Shown piece after piece: positions 49,515 to 62,700 of a DNA stretch of 64,000 nucleotides. How positions within the stretch are numbered: the first letter of the stretch is position 1; each line of letters opens with the position of its first letter. The stretch spans positions 5,320,368 through 5,384,367 of the forward strand of contig NC_059481.1 of NCBI RefSeq assembly GCF_018139145.2, in the 5' to 3' direction. Below the pieces are notes generated by a model, which had not been told where the DNA came from, ran no database searches, and was given only the letters and a program-made list of their open reading frames with translations. The DNA is from Gymnogyps californianus. Lineage: Eukaryota; Chordata; Aves; Accipitriformes; Cathartidae. The translations under genes and the position numbers were made by a program.

Positions 49515-52500
49515 CATCTGTATACCATGTTAAAATACTCTTCCAGCTTGTTTTGAGGAATAACATACGGAAGCAGGCTCATTTTAATAATGGTAGTAAT
49601 AGCATCCAAAAGCCTGCTCCTTTCCCAGGGAGAATAGGCAAAAAACCAAGTTCGGCTTCAACAGCTGCTCTCCAGGAGCAGCCAGAAAATAGCACTGTAT
49701 CCAGATTTTAAAATAGTGGTATGCAAGAAGGGCATTTCCCTGCCAGTGCATTCAGTTGTTGTCTCTCTTCAAGTTAATACCAAGTTACCTCTCAGCCTTT
49801 CACTTCTATTTGCCATTTCAGTCTGATGCAGGATATGCTCTTCACCTCTCCAGCTGATTAGAGTATAAGAAAGAGGAAGAGCTAGGAATTGTAGGCACTT
49901 AGGCTATCAGCTGTCATTCAGCCTCCTGATGCTTTGTTATACCACTTAAGCAAGAGAGAGAACTAAAACAGGCTTCTGTGGCATCGAGCCTGGGAGAGGC
50001 TTTATTGCAGAAAACCAGTTGGCCAGGTTGTGACCCATCCAAGATATCAAGACAGGTCTGGAATCTCTCCTGTGTTTTTCCTGCAGCGGACTGCAGGCTT
50101 ACCAGTGAAGCGGGCATGAACAGTGGTATCAAAAACAGCTTATAGAGCTACACAGATTTCCGGAGATGGAAGGATGCATTCTTATTCTTCTCAAGACAGT
50201 AGCAAATATTGTATGATTTGGATGGAAGCAATAATTCATCCAGAAAATGTTTTTATCTCATTAGCATAGCTTCTGTACTGCATTCTGAAGCCTGAAACAA
50301 ACTGATGGAAGTCAAGGAAATACCTGCACTATGGATTCCAGCTAGTTCAAACTTTTTGTTGAAATCATTCAAGAAAAGTCCTGGTAAAAATGGAAAGTTA
50401 GCATCAGTATGAGAACGGATCTTTCTCAGGAAATGACGAGATAAATGGCTGTTAGTTCTTCCATGCAAGCTGGATATGGTAGTGGCACTTCATATAGTGT
50501 ATTTCTTCTGTGTTCACAGAGCATTTGGTTAAAGTAGAAAATCTAGTTAAAATCACACTGTTTTCTCTTGATTTACTGTTGCGACTGAAACTAGTTGAAC
50601 AACTTTTGCATGAAACATATAACTTTAATGCCCTGTTCAGGCATTGTTTACTTGACAGGCTTGTAACAGCTACACTGCTTGAGCTCCTAGAAGACAAAAT
50701 TTGTTTCATACCTTGAGGGTGCAAAGTCCCAGGGCAGCAGATGGCCCTATGATTATTATTTCCAAACTGTCTTACCTGACCATTCCTTCCCTGTATGAAC
50801 AGCTGTTTCATTCACTTCAGTGCAGCCCAGCCCGACCAGCTATTTTTCTTCTGCCCTTTTCTTTGCACATAACATAAATCTCTTCTTTCCTTTGACCTGG
50901 CCTGCAGTTCCATCCACCTGTGCATGCCTTAAGCAATGTCAAACTCTTGCCAGATCCACGTCCCTTTTTCTAGATAAATTCTTTTGAAACTAAACTTTTT
51001 TTGCAGCAGTGCTGAATAGATAGAAACAGTCCGTTCGCTTGTTAGATACTCATTTTTTGAGTGCTTGGTGGGTGTGAGTTTAGTCAGCTTGCTCCGTTTC
51101 GGTGGACTCAGCCCATTGGTGAGTGGTATCAGGCCGTTGGTGTTAACCAGTGAGTGGGCCCACATTCTGCAACTTGCAGGTTTTCAGCTGTGCAAAGCAC
51201 TTCATATAAACCAGTAGAGTTAATTTCATCTCTAATATTACAAAGGCAAATGTTCAAATTAGAAAATGTCAAAATTAAAATGTTCCCATGCAACCTCAGT
51301 TTGGCCTCCGCATGTGCAAATGCACTTATGAGGTGATTTTTAATTCTGTAATTACATACCGTTTCTGCAGGACCTCATTTCATTCACTATGCAGGATACT
51401 CAGTACTCAATGAATGAGCAGTTTTTCAGTGTTTCATTTTATTCTTATTGCACAGGCTATGGCTCATGTCCTATTTACTGTCAGTACTCACACTGTGCTG
51501 AATATGGAAATACTGATTTCTGTGAGGACACTCATCATTCAGATTTAAGAATTTATTTTTGGAATACCACTTGTAGACAAGGTAGAAGCATTCCTTCCAG
51601 TTTATGAATGGACAGCTGAAGCAGATGAAAGTCTGATACATACTCTACTAAATGATGACATTTCTAGAACCTCAGTTACTGATGTTGCATTTTTTTAACC
51701 GTAGGGACAACTCTTGTAGCAATTAACAGTGCTCAGATTCTGCAAATCGAATTACTCAAGCTGGACCCCCATAAAATGAAGAATAAACAGAAACCACAGA
51801 GCTTCTGCCTTTTGTAATTTGCACAGCATCATGGATTCCTGGGGACAGAGCCAGCAGCAGAATCCAGAGTAGAAAGCATGACATGAAGTCTGTTCTTTTG
51901 CTTATGATATATTTCTCCTCAAGCTTTCCAGATCCTCTCAGAGAGGAAGATAGGGCAAGGGGACACTACAGGCACTAGCTTTCTTCATCCTGCTACTCAG
52001 TATATTTCCTGGGCACTGTCCTTTCCCTTAAGTGAGACGGGGCTTCTGTGATAAAATTTAGAGACTGTTAGATGATGCACACTCACAAAGCAAACTTGCT
52101 GAAGTTGCACAGGCATTCTAATCTTTAGCATTTCTTGACTTCGAGCACTGAATTTTGTGGATCTGATGCGCTTTTGAGCTCATTTTTTAGGTTTCAGTCC
52201 CATGGAGACTTCCCTGTTATCACCTCCTTCAGTAGGTAAGAAGAATCATGCCGTAATATAACAGAATAACTTGTAACAGAGCAAATTTCTGTTGTTGTTG
52301 TGACTCTGTAGCTTTCTTTTGTTACATGGATATTTTTTTCCCCTCGATCAAATGCCTTGATTCAGAACCAAGTGTCTGGCATTATCCACTTTGAAGCGCT
52401 GATAGCAGTTCCTTTTAGGTAACTTGAAATGCAAATAAGGATATATTTGATACAAACTAATCCCTAAAAGGACTTGATGAAGTGCTGTAAGCTTATTTTT

Positions 52501-55500
52501 CTGAAAGCTGAGTCAAGTCCCACTTAAACATCAAACTGTCTTCCAGCACATGTTCTACACAAAATAATGAGTAAATGATGCTCTAAAAAAGCATCACCAG
52601 ACACACTTCTGATTTTGTTCTGTGGTTTTTTTTAAAGTAGAAATAGTGTTTTACTAGATCTAATTCTCTATCACAAGTAAAAATATCTATTCCCAAAATA
52701 GGAATATTGTATAGCAATTTGAAGATCTAAAAGATAATAGGTTTAAAAAAGGAAAAGTTGTTCCTGAAGAAGTCTCTGTAGATCAACCACCTTAAGCTAA
52801 CAGATAGATAGCTATAGGTATATTCTACCTGCAGATCTGCTTCTCTTTGAAGGCAGAAATATTTACCAGGAGTGTGAAACAGTTGTAAAACTGAGGGGGT
52901 TTATGCAAATTTATTGGTGATGTAACTGCAGTTTGTTTATAATTTCTCCGGAGGAAAAACAACACCTTTTGCAGAGAAAACTGGGAAAGAAAAGCTTAAT
53001 TTGCCTTTAGGTTCTAAGCAAAAGATCTGGAAATCATTCAGTATCTGTGAATCTCTGGAAGACATATAGTGAAGATGATGATTAATTACACATATGTACA
53101 TGAAAGTCAGTAGGAACAAATCTGCTTATTTTTGATAAACATTACATTGCAGAGTCAAAGGTGTTGCACAAGGGTGGTAGACACATTTTAGTAATACTGT
53201 TAGGTGACGTGGTGTATTCCTTCCCTCTTTCTGAAGCTCTATTGATAGAAATAAAAGTTTGTTACGTTTCCTGTAATGACCTGGATTTAATTTCCTGTAT
53301 AATAATATGCTCGTCTTACATATGCAAGCACCTGTAAACTTTTTAAGATTACTTAAATGTGAAAGGCATCTGTTTTAGACCTATGGAAGTGAGAGAACAT
53401 CTTGCATGTTATTTGAGCTCTGCTACTTTTTCTAGGAAGACAAAGTTAATATTGTCTGTACTATTATACTGCAGAATCATAAATGGAAGAGTCAGAAATG
53501 ATGACCAGGTATTAAAGCAATAATAAAAATAATCCTGAATTTTTAAAAATAACTGAGTAAGGAAAACTGAAGTAAATTTTAAATGTTTCTACTGCACATA
53601 CAAAGCTGTTTTTTCAGGCTCAGCTGTTGAAATGCAAGTGCCTGTCATTAATTCAACAGAGATTTTTAATATGCTCATTTGAAATAATTTACAATTAGAA
53701 ATAGTTTTTTAAACATAAACACAGAATTTTTTCCCAGGAAGGACAAAGAAGACTGAAAAAGCCATGTTATGTTTTAGCACCCTGCCTGAACTTTATGCCA
53801 TGAGGTGGTGACAGATAATATGGTTTTAACTTCTAGAATTAACTATGGAAATGTTACAGAAACCACTGAAAGTGAGAATAAGAACAACATTTGAAACACT
53901 TCTCTTACTCAGCAAGCAGTATCAATTAATTTCCACATTAAATTTCATCCAGCCCATAATTCATTTGCTTTTTAGGATCACAGATCAAAAATTACTTTTG
54001 CTTTTTGCAGGAAGCTAAAATATCAGGTCATCAAATTCTGAGGGCCTGATATCCTTTCTAACATATTAATTCAGTATGGATATCTTAGATTTTGAGGTAA
54101 CTGTCCTTAGGCCACTACAGACACAGAACTTGAGAATTCCTTAGCATTAAGGATATTCCTTAATACTCTTCCATAATATTTCTGAAGTTAAACATTTCAG
54201 CAGATAATAGGGCTATTTATTTAGTAAAATTTGGTATTGCATCTTATGTATTTTTGAGACTCAAACGTATATCAACAGTGTGTTTCATCTGAAAGCTGGT
54301 GGCGAAGTGTGTGTATGTATGTATGTGTATATCCTTCATGATATACTTCAGATACTGAGTCTTGTTTCTTCCAGTCTTGTCTGTAAATACTGATAAGAGG
54401 AGAAAATATTCTTTGTAAGTCTCCCTTAGATTTTTTTTTTTTTTTTTTTGGTGAACAGCTGTGACTTACTTAGTAACGTTTGAAACAAAGAGGGAATGAT
54501 AATGCTTATTCTGCGTTTTGGCTGGCAGAAATACAGAAAGTAGACAACACGGACAGTGGATTTGCTAAGCATCTTAAAAGCTACTGGTCTTGCATTTGTG
54601 GGGACTTTTCAGAGCTCAAAGAAATGTCCGGTCTCAGGGAACAAAGCAGATAATAGAAGTTCTTTGATATAACTCTGAGTGCCCAGATAAGGAAAAGTTA
54701 GATGAAGTACAGAGCTGATGACTCAGAAAGCAATGAAATGATTTTTTTTATTTACTAAATCACTTCTACAAACAGAATGTATTGAGACACTTAGCAATTC
54801 TTCAGTGGAGCTGTGTCACCTGGCTTGAAAGTGTGTCTTGTAACTAAACAAAACATGGTTTGTTGCATCTAGTTTTGAAAGCTGAGGGTTGATTAAAGTC
54901 TCTGTGACACTGGTGGTCAATTCCTAAGCTGCTAGAAGTGGTGGAAGTTGTAACAAAAACATGCAGGCAAGGTTTGGAAAGCCTGTTTGCTGGGAAGGGT
55001 TGGAGGCTATTTGCTTTTGGTGCTTCTCTTTATTTCACAGTGAAATACACTCATTTCACTGTGGAGAATAGATGTAGTGATTGAAATCCAACCAGGAGAA
55101 GCACTCCTTTTCTATTTTACTCTCCACACTGCGCTTACTCATTTGTAGATCGGCAGAACCTTGTGTATAAGACGAAAGTTGTTGTGTCTTTTGTTTCTCT
55201 TGCTTTTTTTAGCAGGCATGCGCTCCCCCTTTTTGCTCTTTTCAATTCATTCTTTTAAGGTGGTAGTTTAAGGGTCTGCAGTTAAGTTGCAATCTTATTT
55301 GTAAAGGAAGTGATTAGCGTAGAGAGGATTTCTAGCAAGAAATTCCTAGTGTAGAGAGAATAACTAAAAGTTTAGGCATGTTAGATCCTGTCTGTGTGTA
55401 TGTTGTCAGAGGTAGAGTTCCTTTTCAGAATGCCATGTGCTGTGGAGCAACCCTTCCTTTTTGAGATTGCCCGTTCCATGAGAAAGTACATTGGGAAATC

Positions 55501-55866
55501 TCACTTGTAACCCTTTACAAAGAGGGTGGATGGATCCATATACCTTGCAAAGAGCACGTGATGAGTTTGTCATGTGTTCTTCATGCAGCAAAAGAACTGG
55601 AAAGGTTTCACAGTGTGAAAAAGTGATTATCCTAAATAAAATTAGTTTGGAATTAATTCACAGTCTTCATAAGGTCAGGCTCATGGGCAGAACTGACAAA
55701 GTGTGGGGATTTTCTGCTCATCTGCTGAGCTAAACTGCCAATCAGATATTTGTGCCTCCCAGAGGAAGAAAGCCTACCCTTTTTGTTGACGTAATTATTT
55801 AATACAGCTTTATTTCATAAACTGCATTGTTATTGGACAGCAATTAGGATAAAGAGAAACTCATAA
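49515..55866. other. Intergenic sequence without recognised genes
   Basis: No supported gene. ORFs at 50452-50811 (-) and 50510-50716 (+) overlap on opposite strands and have no recognised domain. Another octamer (ATGCAAAT) lies near 52903. A (GTAT)n-like microsatellite is at 54308-54332 and T19 at 54431-54449. Confidence 0.5.
54308..54332. repeat. Short GT/GTAT microsatellite
   Basis: gtgtgtgtatgtatgtatg followed by tgtata; too short to be more than a simple repeat. Confidence 0.8.
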
Positions 55867-56037
55867 TTAAGGCTTACACGTGGAACTCTCTCTTGAGACG
55901 CTGTTGAATTGCACCTAAGTCTGAAACTAAGCTAATCTGATGACTCTCATCTTGACTTTCATGAAATTGTCTGTTCTTCTAGGATTTTGCTAATTTATGT
56001 TAAAAGTATCATGAACTATCTAGAGTTAACACATATA
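55867..56037 (+). repeat. Direct duplication B, copy 1 (171 bp)
   Basis: Begins ttaaggcttacacgtgg and ends gagttaacacatata. Identical to 59549-59719 apart from one base (c here, t there, in gaga[c/t]gctg) with no indel and a constant offset of 3,682 bp. There are no terminal inverted repeats, poly-A tail or target-site duplication that I can see. The flanks are unrelated. Confidence 0.96.
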
Positions 56038-59000
56038 CCAATATATTTTAGAGATCTGCAGTGAAAAACACTGAGCCAACCTTGTCTTTTGAAAGTGCAG
56101 CTAAAAACCAGAAAATAGAGGACTGAGTTAATGGCAAAATGCTGAGTTGATGTTTGAATCAAAATGGATTTGTTTTAGTGGTTTAACTTTGCAGTGTGAA
56201 TTTAAACCTCTTTTGTATTGCATCTGTACTGTACGAATGTGCTGGCATAAGGTTGTGCGATAAGAATTAAGAAGGAAAACTTCAACATTAGAAGTAATAT
56301 AAGATATAAAATGCTAATGAATATAGATGGGAATTAGAAGAAGGCTAATAAAACCAGGACACCAAACTTTTAAAATTAGGGTTGTGAATTATTAAAAATA
56401 ATTGATGTTAATGGATCAATGCATGTTCTGAGTTTTTTGAGAGAAAGATTTTCCTTCTGAATTGAAGGTCAGAGTGCTTGTCCTTTTAAATGCCAGCTCT
56501 GGCACTGTTGTACCACTTCAAGCTTACATTAAGTAGTGAAAATGTATGTTAGGAAGACTTCCATTTCCCTAATTTAGTACTTTTAACAGGAGCAAAATTT
56601 AAAGGGGAAAGGTACTAGCAAAGCTACTTCTTAAACTTAGACCTGGAGTCTGTGTTGCCTTGAGCAAATATGTTTCTAGGGATAATTAGTTATCCTATCT
56701 ATACATGTTATAATCATAGGGTGGAGGTTATAGAAAAGAACAGAGGATGACATACAGCAACTGTTTAAAAACTGTCATCTTAGTAATGCCAAACCAATAT
56801 TTGGTCTTGTGTATGCTATTAAAACCAGAAATAAACTTGTCTTCCATAGAAACCTCTATGTGAGAGACCATATGTCAGCTGCCTTTAGGGTTTTTTTCAA
56901 AGAATACCTCAAATAACAAAACAGAAGTTTAATCCTCCCCTAAGCTTTCTTCTTAAGCTTGTTTTTCACTTAAAAATATTATACAGAAATTTCCTGGATC
57001 TGAATTCAACCAAGATTCAACCTTGCCTTCTCCTACTTGCAATAAAACATGTTCATAGCTCTATCTTGACTGCATCTGTAGAACAAGTTAATATTTTTCT
57101 GAGAAGCTGTGCTGGCTGGCTAGATAGCCCGGTCACCCTGTTATCCTGATGTAAGTGAAATGATACTGTTGACAACGGAGAAGTGTATGTTACAAAACAC
57201 ACAAAACGTTTCCTATCATAGATTATTCTTCTAGATTCAGTTCTCTCCAATTAGCCTGGCTCTCTTCTTTCCTTGTCTGAACATAGAGAGGCACACAGAA
57301 CATCAGAGGTTGATAAACTGTGATAACAGTTGCATAATGATTTTCATCAGATAACTTTTGCTGTAAAAATAGCTGTTCATTATTGCTTTTGGGATATTTG
57401 AGTTTCTGATCCTTCTTGGATCATTCTAATTACTTGAGGTACTTTTTGGAGAGCTTTTTTTTTTCCTTTGGGCATGATGATAAACGGTTTGATACTCAAA
57501 TGTGCAGATAAAATACAATTGATTACACAGTATTTTATTGTTCAGCTGGATGCATATCACTCTTGTGGCTGCAGGACAAGACAGCTTTGAATTTCTTAGG
57601 GAGTTACTGAACAAGATTAGTATTTTTTCTAATATAAAAAAATTATAGTTCCGAAGAAATCCATGTAGCTGTAATACCCATGAGCTGTGTGAGTTTAAAT
57701 GTCATCCTGTTGTAGCCATATAACATGAGTATGTTATGAAACATGCCTGACTGCAGGGTAATTGGCATCAGGCAGGTTTAACTGCATGTATGCCTTGACT
57801 CTGGGAAGGGGTTAGCAGAACCTTATCTCTTGGATTAAGCCCAGTCCCATCAAACAAAAAATACCAAATTACATTGTGATTTTCTGTTATCAGTTGTTGA
57901 CATGCTGATATAGATTAGAACATGTGTAACCCAAACTGTTAAGTGTTTAAGCTGTCTTTGTGTCTGTTCATAGCAAGTCAATTGAGGCAGTACATTCCTT
58001 TTGCTGTATTTCTTCCCATCTAAAATGTACCGTTTCCCTTTATAAAGTCTTGGTTTGTAATCCTGGCTTGACTTTTTGTGATTATCTCTTGAATACTGCA
58101 CCTGCATGCAGAAGGGAGTTGCAGAAGGAAGCTTGAGGAACTATTTTTGTTAGTGTTTGCACTAAGCATTGGGCTCTGTTTTTTTGGGGTGTGTGTTGGT
58201 TTGGGTTTTTTTAAATATCCCTCATTAAAGCTGACTACATTTGATTTGTGTGGGGTTTTGGCTGGAGTTTACACTTTTTTTTCTTTTTTTTAGCTCAGTT
58301 CTTACTTGCTTTAAATACATAGGAAATCAGCTTATCTACCGGTAACCATATAGCATCTTGTATTTTGGAGATTTTAACAGTTTCTGTGGGCTGTACGCTG
58401 AAGTTTCTGCCGGCTTCTGGAAGTCTTCCGCGATGAACAATGCTGTTCATACTGCTTCCTTTTGCAGTCCTGTTTCTGTGTATCAGTGCGATACTACAGA
58501 AACTTCCATGTTGCCAGACATCATGAAGATTATTGCACTGCCAAAATACCTAATCCCAGACATACATTTTCTTCACAGCATACTTAAAAATTACCCTTTC
58601 TTTCCAGCGCTTCTGATAGTCATCCAAGGCACAAGTTCCAAAAGTATGAATGCCTTCCCTTCGTTGGTCTCCTTAATGTACTGTATCGAATCTACACCAA
58701 AAAGTGCTTTTTGGTTAATGAATTATTAAGCTTTCTAACTTTTTATGAGCATCTATTGGGATTGTGCTAGTGGAGTAAGCAAATAAACAGTGTGTTCACC
58801 TGTAGTTTGCACTGACAGCAGTTCTGGGAGCAATAGAAAAATGTATTTTGTGCTGAAAATAGGAAAAAGGAGCAGCAAAGACTGGCTGACGCTGCCAGGC
58901 TTCTTGGAAGTTTAAATAAAACTACTAAGTTTATTTGCAAAGGTGATTCCCCTTCCTTGACAGGAAGAAAGTATCAAGCATATTTACAAAAGCCCTGTCT

Positions 59001-59548
59001 TTTTTCTGACAAAATGTACCAACTTTTGAAATTTTATCATAAATGCCAGTGTGATTGCCATCTGCTCTTATTCTGTTTGCCTTTTCCATCTGGATACCAA
59101 CATATCTCTGTATAAACATAACCCACCTACTAACTCATCAGTCCTCTAGCCTCCCTCATAAATTGTAGCACTTACATGATGATATAACCTGTCATTAGCT
59201 TGATCAAGAGTGGATTGTGACCTCGCTAAATTAATGACTCTGGCTAGAAGGACATGCTGAGTAGGCATTGAGTGGGAGTCAAACAGAAATATGTCCATTT
59301 AGAAAGGATGCAATGGACAGTTTGGGGAAAGGGGTTTGCATATCCAAAGCTGTCTCCATGCCTGCATTGGCCAATTATTATAATCCTGACTAGCATCTGC
59401 TATGAGAAGCATAAATATACAGAGGAGATTGGTGTCTTTATCACACTGTGTTTCTAATGCTGACTCGTCCTTAGATTTCTGAGAAATGATTAAATATGAA
59501 CTCTGTTTTGAACTCTGCAAGTTTCTGTTGGCTTTTCCTCTTTCTTAT
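56038..59548. other. Intergenic sequence between the copies of duplication B
   Basis: AT-rich DNA with no gene recognised. It includes a G/T tract at about 58178-58215. The ORF at 58358-58729 (+) has no recognisable domain. Confidence 0.5.
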
Positions 59549-59719
59549 TTAAGGCTTACACGTGGAACTCTCTCTTGAGATGCTGTTGAATTGCACCTAA
59601 GTCTGAAACTAAGCTAATCTGATGACTCTCATCTTGACTTTCATGAAATTGTCTGTTCTTCTAGGATTTTGCTAATTTATGTTAAAAGTATCATGAACTA
59701 TCTAGAGTTAACACATATA
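59549..59719 (+). repeat. Direct duplication B, copy 2 (171 bp)
   Basis: Second copy of 55867-56037 in the same orientation, 170 of 171 bases identical. Near-identity over noncoding DNA points to a recent copying event or an assembly artefact. Confidence 0.96.
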
Positions 59720-62700
59720 ACACATCCTGTTTTTGTAAGGAGAAGGTTGGGGAAGGGTACAGCAGGTGTATGCTGTACTCAGATCTGTTCTTACACTTGA
59801 CCCACTGGTGTTTTCAGTAATTGATATCATAATACTGTTGGTAACTCTGGATGTGAGGTTGGAAAGTCTGTCTTTAGCCATGTCTCACCAGGACAGCAAT
59901 TTCAGGATGGTACTTTGGAACCCATATTGAACCAAAGCCTCAGCAGAGCACCTAAGGGACCTCCGAAATAGATGCTTGTGAAAGAGATGCTTCTCATTTT
60001 CCCAGCTCACTAGGGCTACATCTTTCTGAGGGATTGAGGCTTTGTTGGTATCAGGCATACTGTGCTCCTAATAAAAATATTGCAGAGGCCATGTAAATGG
60101 CCACTGAAATTGCCTATGTCTACTGGATGAATACCTACTTGAGTAAATCACATTCTGACTAAAGAAATTTCACTTGTATATTTTCCTTCTGATGTAAATT
60201 GAGGTGCAGTTCTTAAATGCCTGGCACCTACCAGTTTAACATGAGGGCAAGGGAACGGCTTCCTCTAGGTTCAAATTAATCACACCAAGTTACTTTTCTA
60301 CATAAAATACTATATAAATAATTGGTGTGATAGTATACCCCACCTCCACCACTAATCTTCCATCGATTCCCTTAGTTTCCTGCTATTTTTCTTTAAGGTA
60401 AGGGTCTCAGTCTCTTCCTCCAGTTCAATCTGGTCAGATTTGTCCAGTGATTGAATAAGAGACAGGGTAGCCAAAAGACTGGGCTAGTGCATCCAGAATC
60501 ATTAATTCAGTCAGTCAAACAAATGGGAGGCAAGAGAACAAGAAACAGTGACCAATTGGTCACATGGCAGGGGATCTGCCCTGGAGCATGAAACACACTG
60601 AGTTCAGCCCCTAAGCTGGATGGTCACAAATGCCATAATGATTTCTTAGCATGGCCCTGGCTGTGGTAGCTCATGCCAGCCTGCTGAGCAAGCTTGGCCA
60701 GGCTTCTTGAGATTCACAGATAAGATTTATTCCTGAAGCCTGACCTACATGAGTGTGTATCTAAATGTGTGAAAGCTGTGATTTGATGGCAAGCAATGAA
60801 AGGTCATAGAAAAAGCAGGCAATGCATTTAAATCAAAATGATGAAGCTGGGTAATTTCATTAGCAACAGTTGTATTTACTGGAAGTCACAGATGGTGCAG
60901 TTTAGCTTATGGCCAATTTGTTAAGACAAAGTAAGTATAAAGAAAGAAATATTCCAAGTGAGAGGTGGTTAAAAATTAAATAGGCACCAGATGGCTCAAG
61001 ATTGTCCTTCATACAAATTTGGTGAAAGAAGACATAAACAATCCAAAAGCATTTCTGAATGGGACACTTACAGGCTGGCTAGGCCTTTATCAGAGCTAGG
61101 TTTAAAAGCAGAGCAATTAAACTTCCCTCACATTGTAACATCCGACACCCCAGCAAAATGTTCTACGTAAACTTCCAAATTATTTTCTATCTGATAGGTC
61201 GTTTAAACTGAGAAGCAAGGTAAACTGAATAATCCAGATATGTTTCAACCTTCAGCTACTGTTAAAATTACCTCGGCTTTTATTTAAAACAAGGAGGAAA
61301 ACTTTTACTGTGCAATGTGTATTCGTACATCTAAATGTACGCATGTCAATACACGATCCTTTATGCCCAGAGAATAGCATTATTTTTAGATCTTGCTTGC
61401 TTTTGAGAAATGTTAGCAATTGTTACAGATCACTGATGATAAACCAAGGTTACAGCCCTAGACTGTATTCCAGAGGATACAAGTTCCTTTTCCAGGCTGT
61501 ATCACAAATATTTTCCTGGCTCTGGAAGAACTCGCTTTCCACATTTATGCACTTTATCTATACACTAGCACTTATGGTGAGTTTTGTGGGTCACAAGCTA
61601 TTAATATTTTTTTGCATAGTGTCTAGAACTACTAGAGCTGATCCGTTAGCACTGATGCCTTTGAACTCTCTTGTAAAATAATTAATACTGATTCCCCATG
61701 TTTCTAGGTGGATAACATGATTTTATTATATATAGTGCCTTGACTCCGTTTTTTGTCTTGTGCGTAACATACTTGCTGTTTCTTACACAGGTAGATGTTA
61801 GGGGTTTTATAATGTTTTGTCCATACTAAAGTACACCCCTGTGCAATGCCAATAAATTTAACAGTAAAAAAACCCAAACAAAAAAAACCCAAAACCACTA
61901 TAAATGATTCCAAGGAAAAGGAGTCAGCATAATGTTATTAAAATGTGCTCCCTGGTTTTATATGGAGCACTTAATATAGGTGATATCAGAGACACAGCAG
62001 AAATCTCTTTAAAGCAAGCTGCATGTATGGAGCTGGTTTCCCGGGGGCTTGAGGGGGGAGGAAAAAAAAGAAAAGCAAAGGAAAACAGTCTTGAATGAGA
62101 GAGGCAGCTGGAGACTCTGTTGACTAATTAATGAGCAACATACATTTAAGAGCTTTTACTCATCCTGCGCTAGCTTTGCACATTTTCTACTGTATGTTAC
62201 TGGCTATGAAAGCTCTGCAAGTGGTGCCTGCTTGCAGGGAAAAGGCTACACTTGGAAAGATGGCTGTACTCACTGAAGGGAAATGAAAACATTTACAAAT
62301 ATCCTGGAAAAGCCTGGAAGAGTCCAGATGGGGAACATGATTTGAAGAATTTTACAATTAAATGAAATTAAAAAAAAAAAAAAAAAAAAAAAATCAGGGT
62401 GATCCAGGAATAAATTTCCCATGTGCCAAGGTAACTAACAGTAATGGACATGCACCAACCACAGCCTTGCCAGGGAAATACGTTCTTCCATAAGGAAGAT
62501 TTTATGTCTCAGCTGCCAGAGTTGCACCTATGAACAGGAAGGTGACTCACAGTCATGGCTTCGTGTTGAAAAAGACCATTCAAGTTAGGGTAACAATGAT
62601 TTTTAAATTTTTCTTTAAAGATAAAAATACAAAAACAATTTTACTGATCTTGACTAGAAATAGCACAGACTCTTTATTGTATGTATCTACAGTGCTTTCT

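Noticed and set aside
50452..50811. Overlapping ORFs on both strands (119 codons minus, 68 codons plus)
   Set aside because: Neither translation shows a known motif or splice context; antisense overlap suggests at most one could be real, and nothing favours either.
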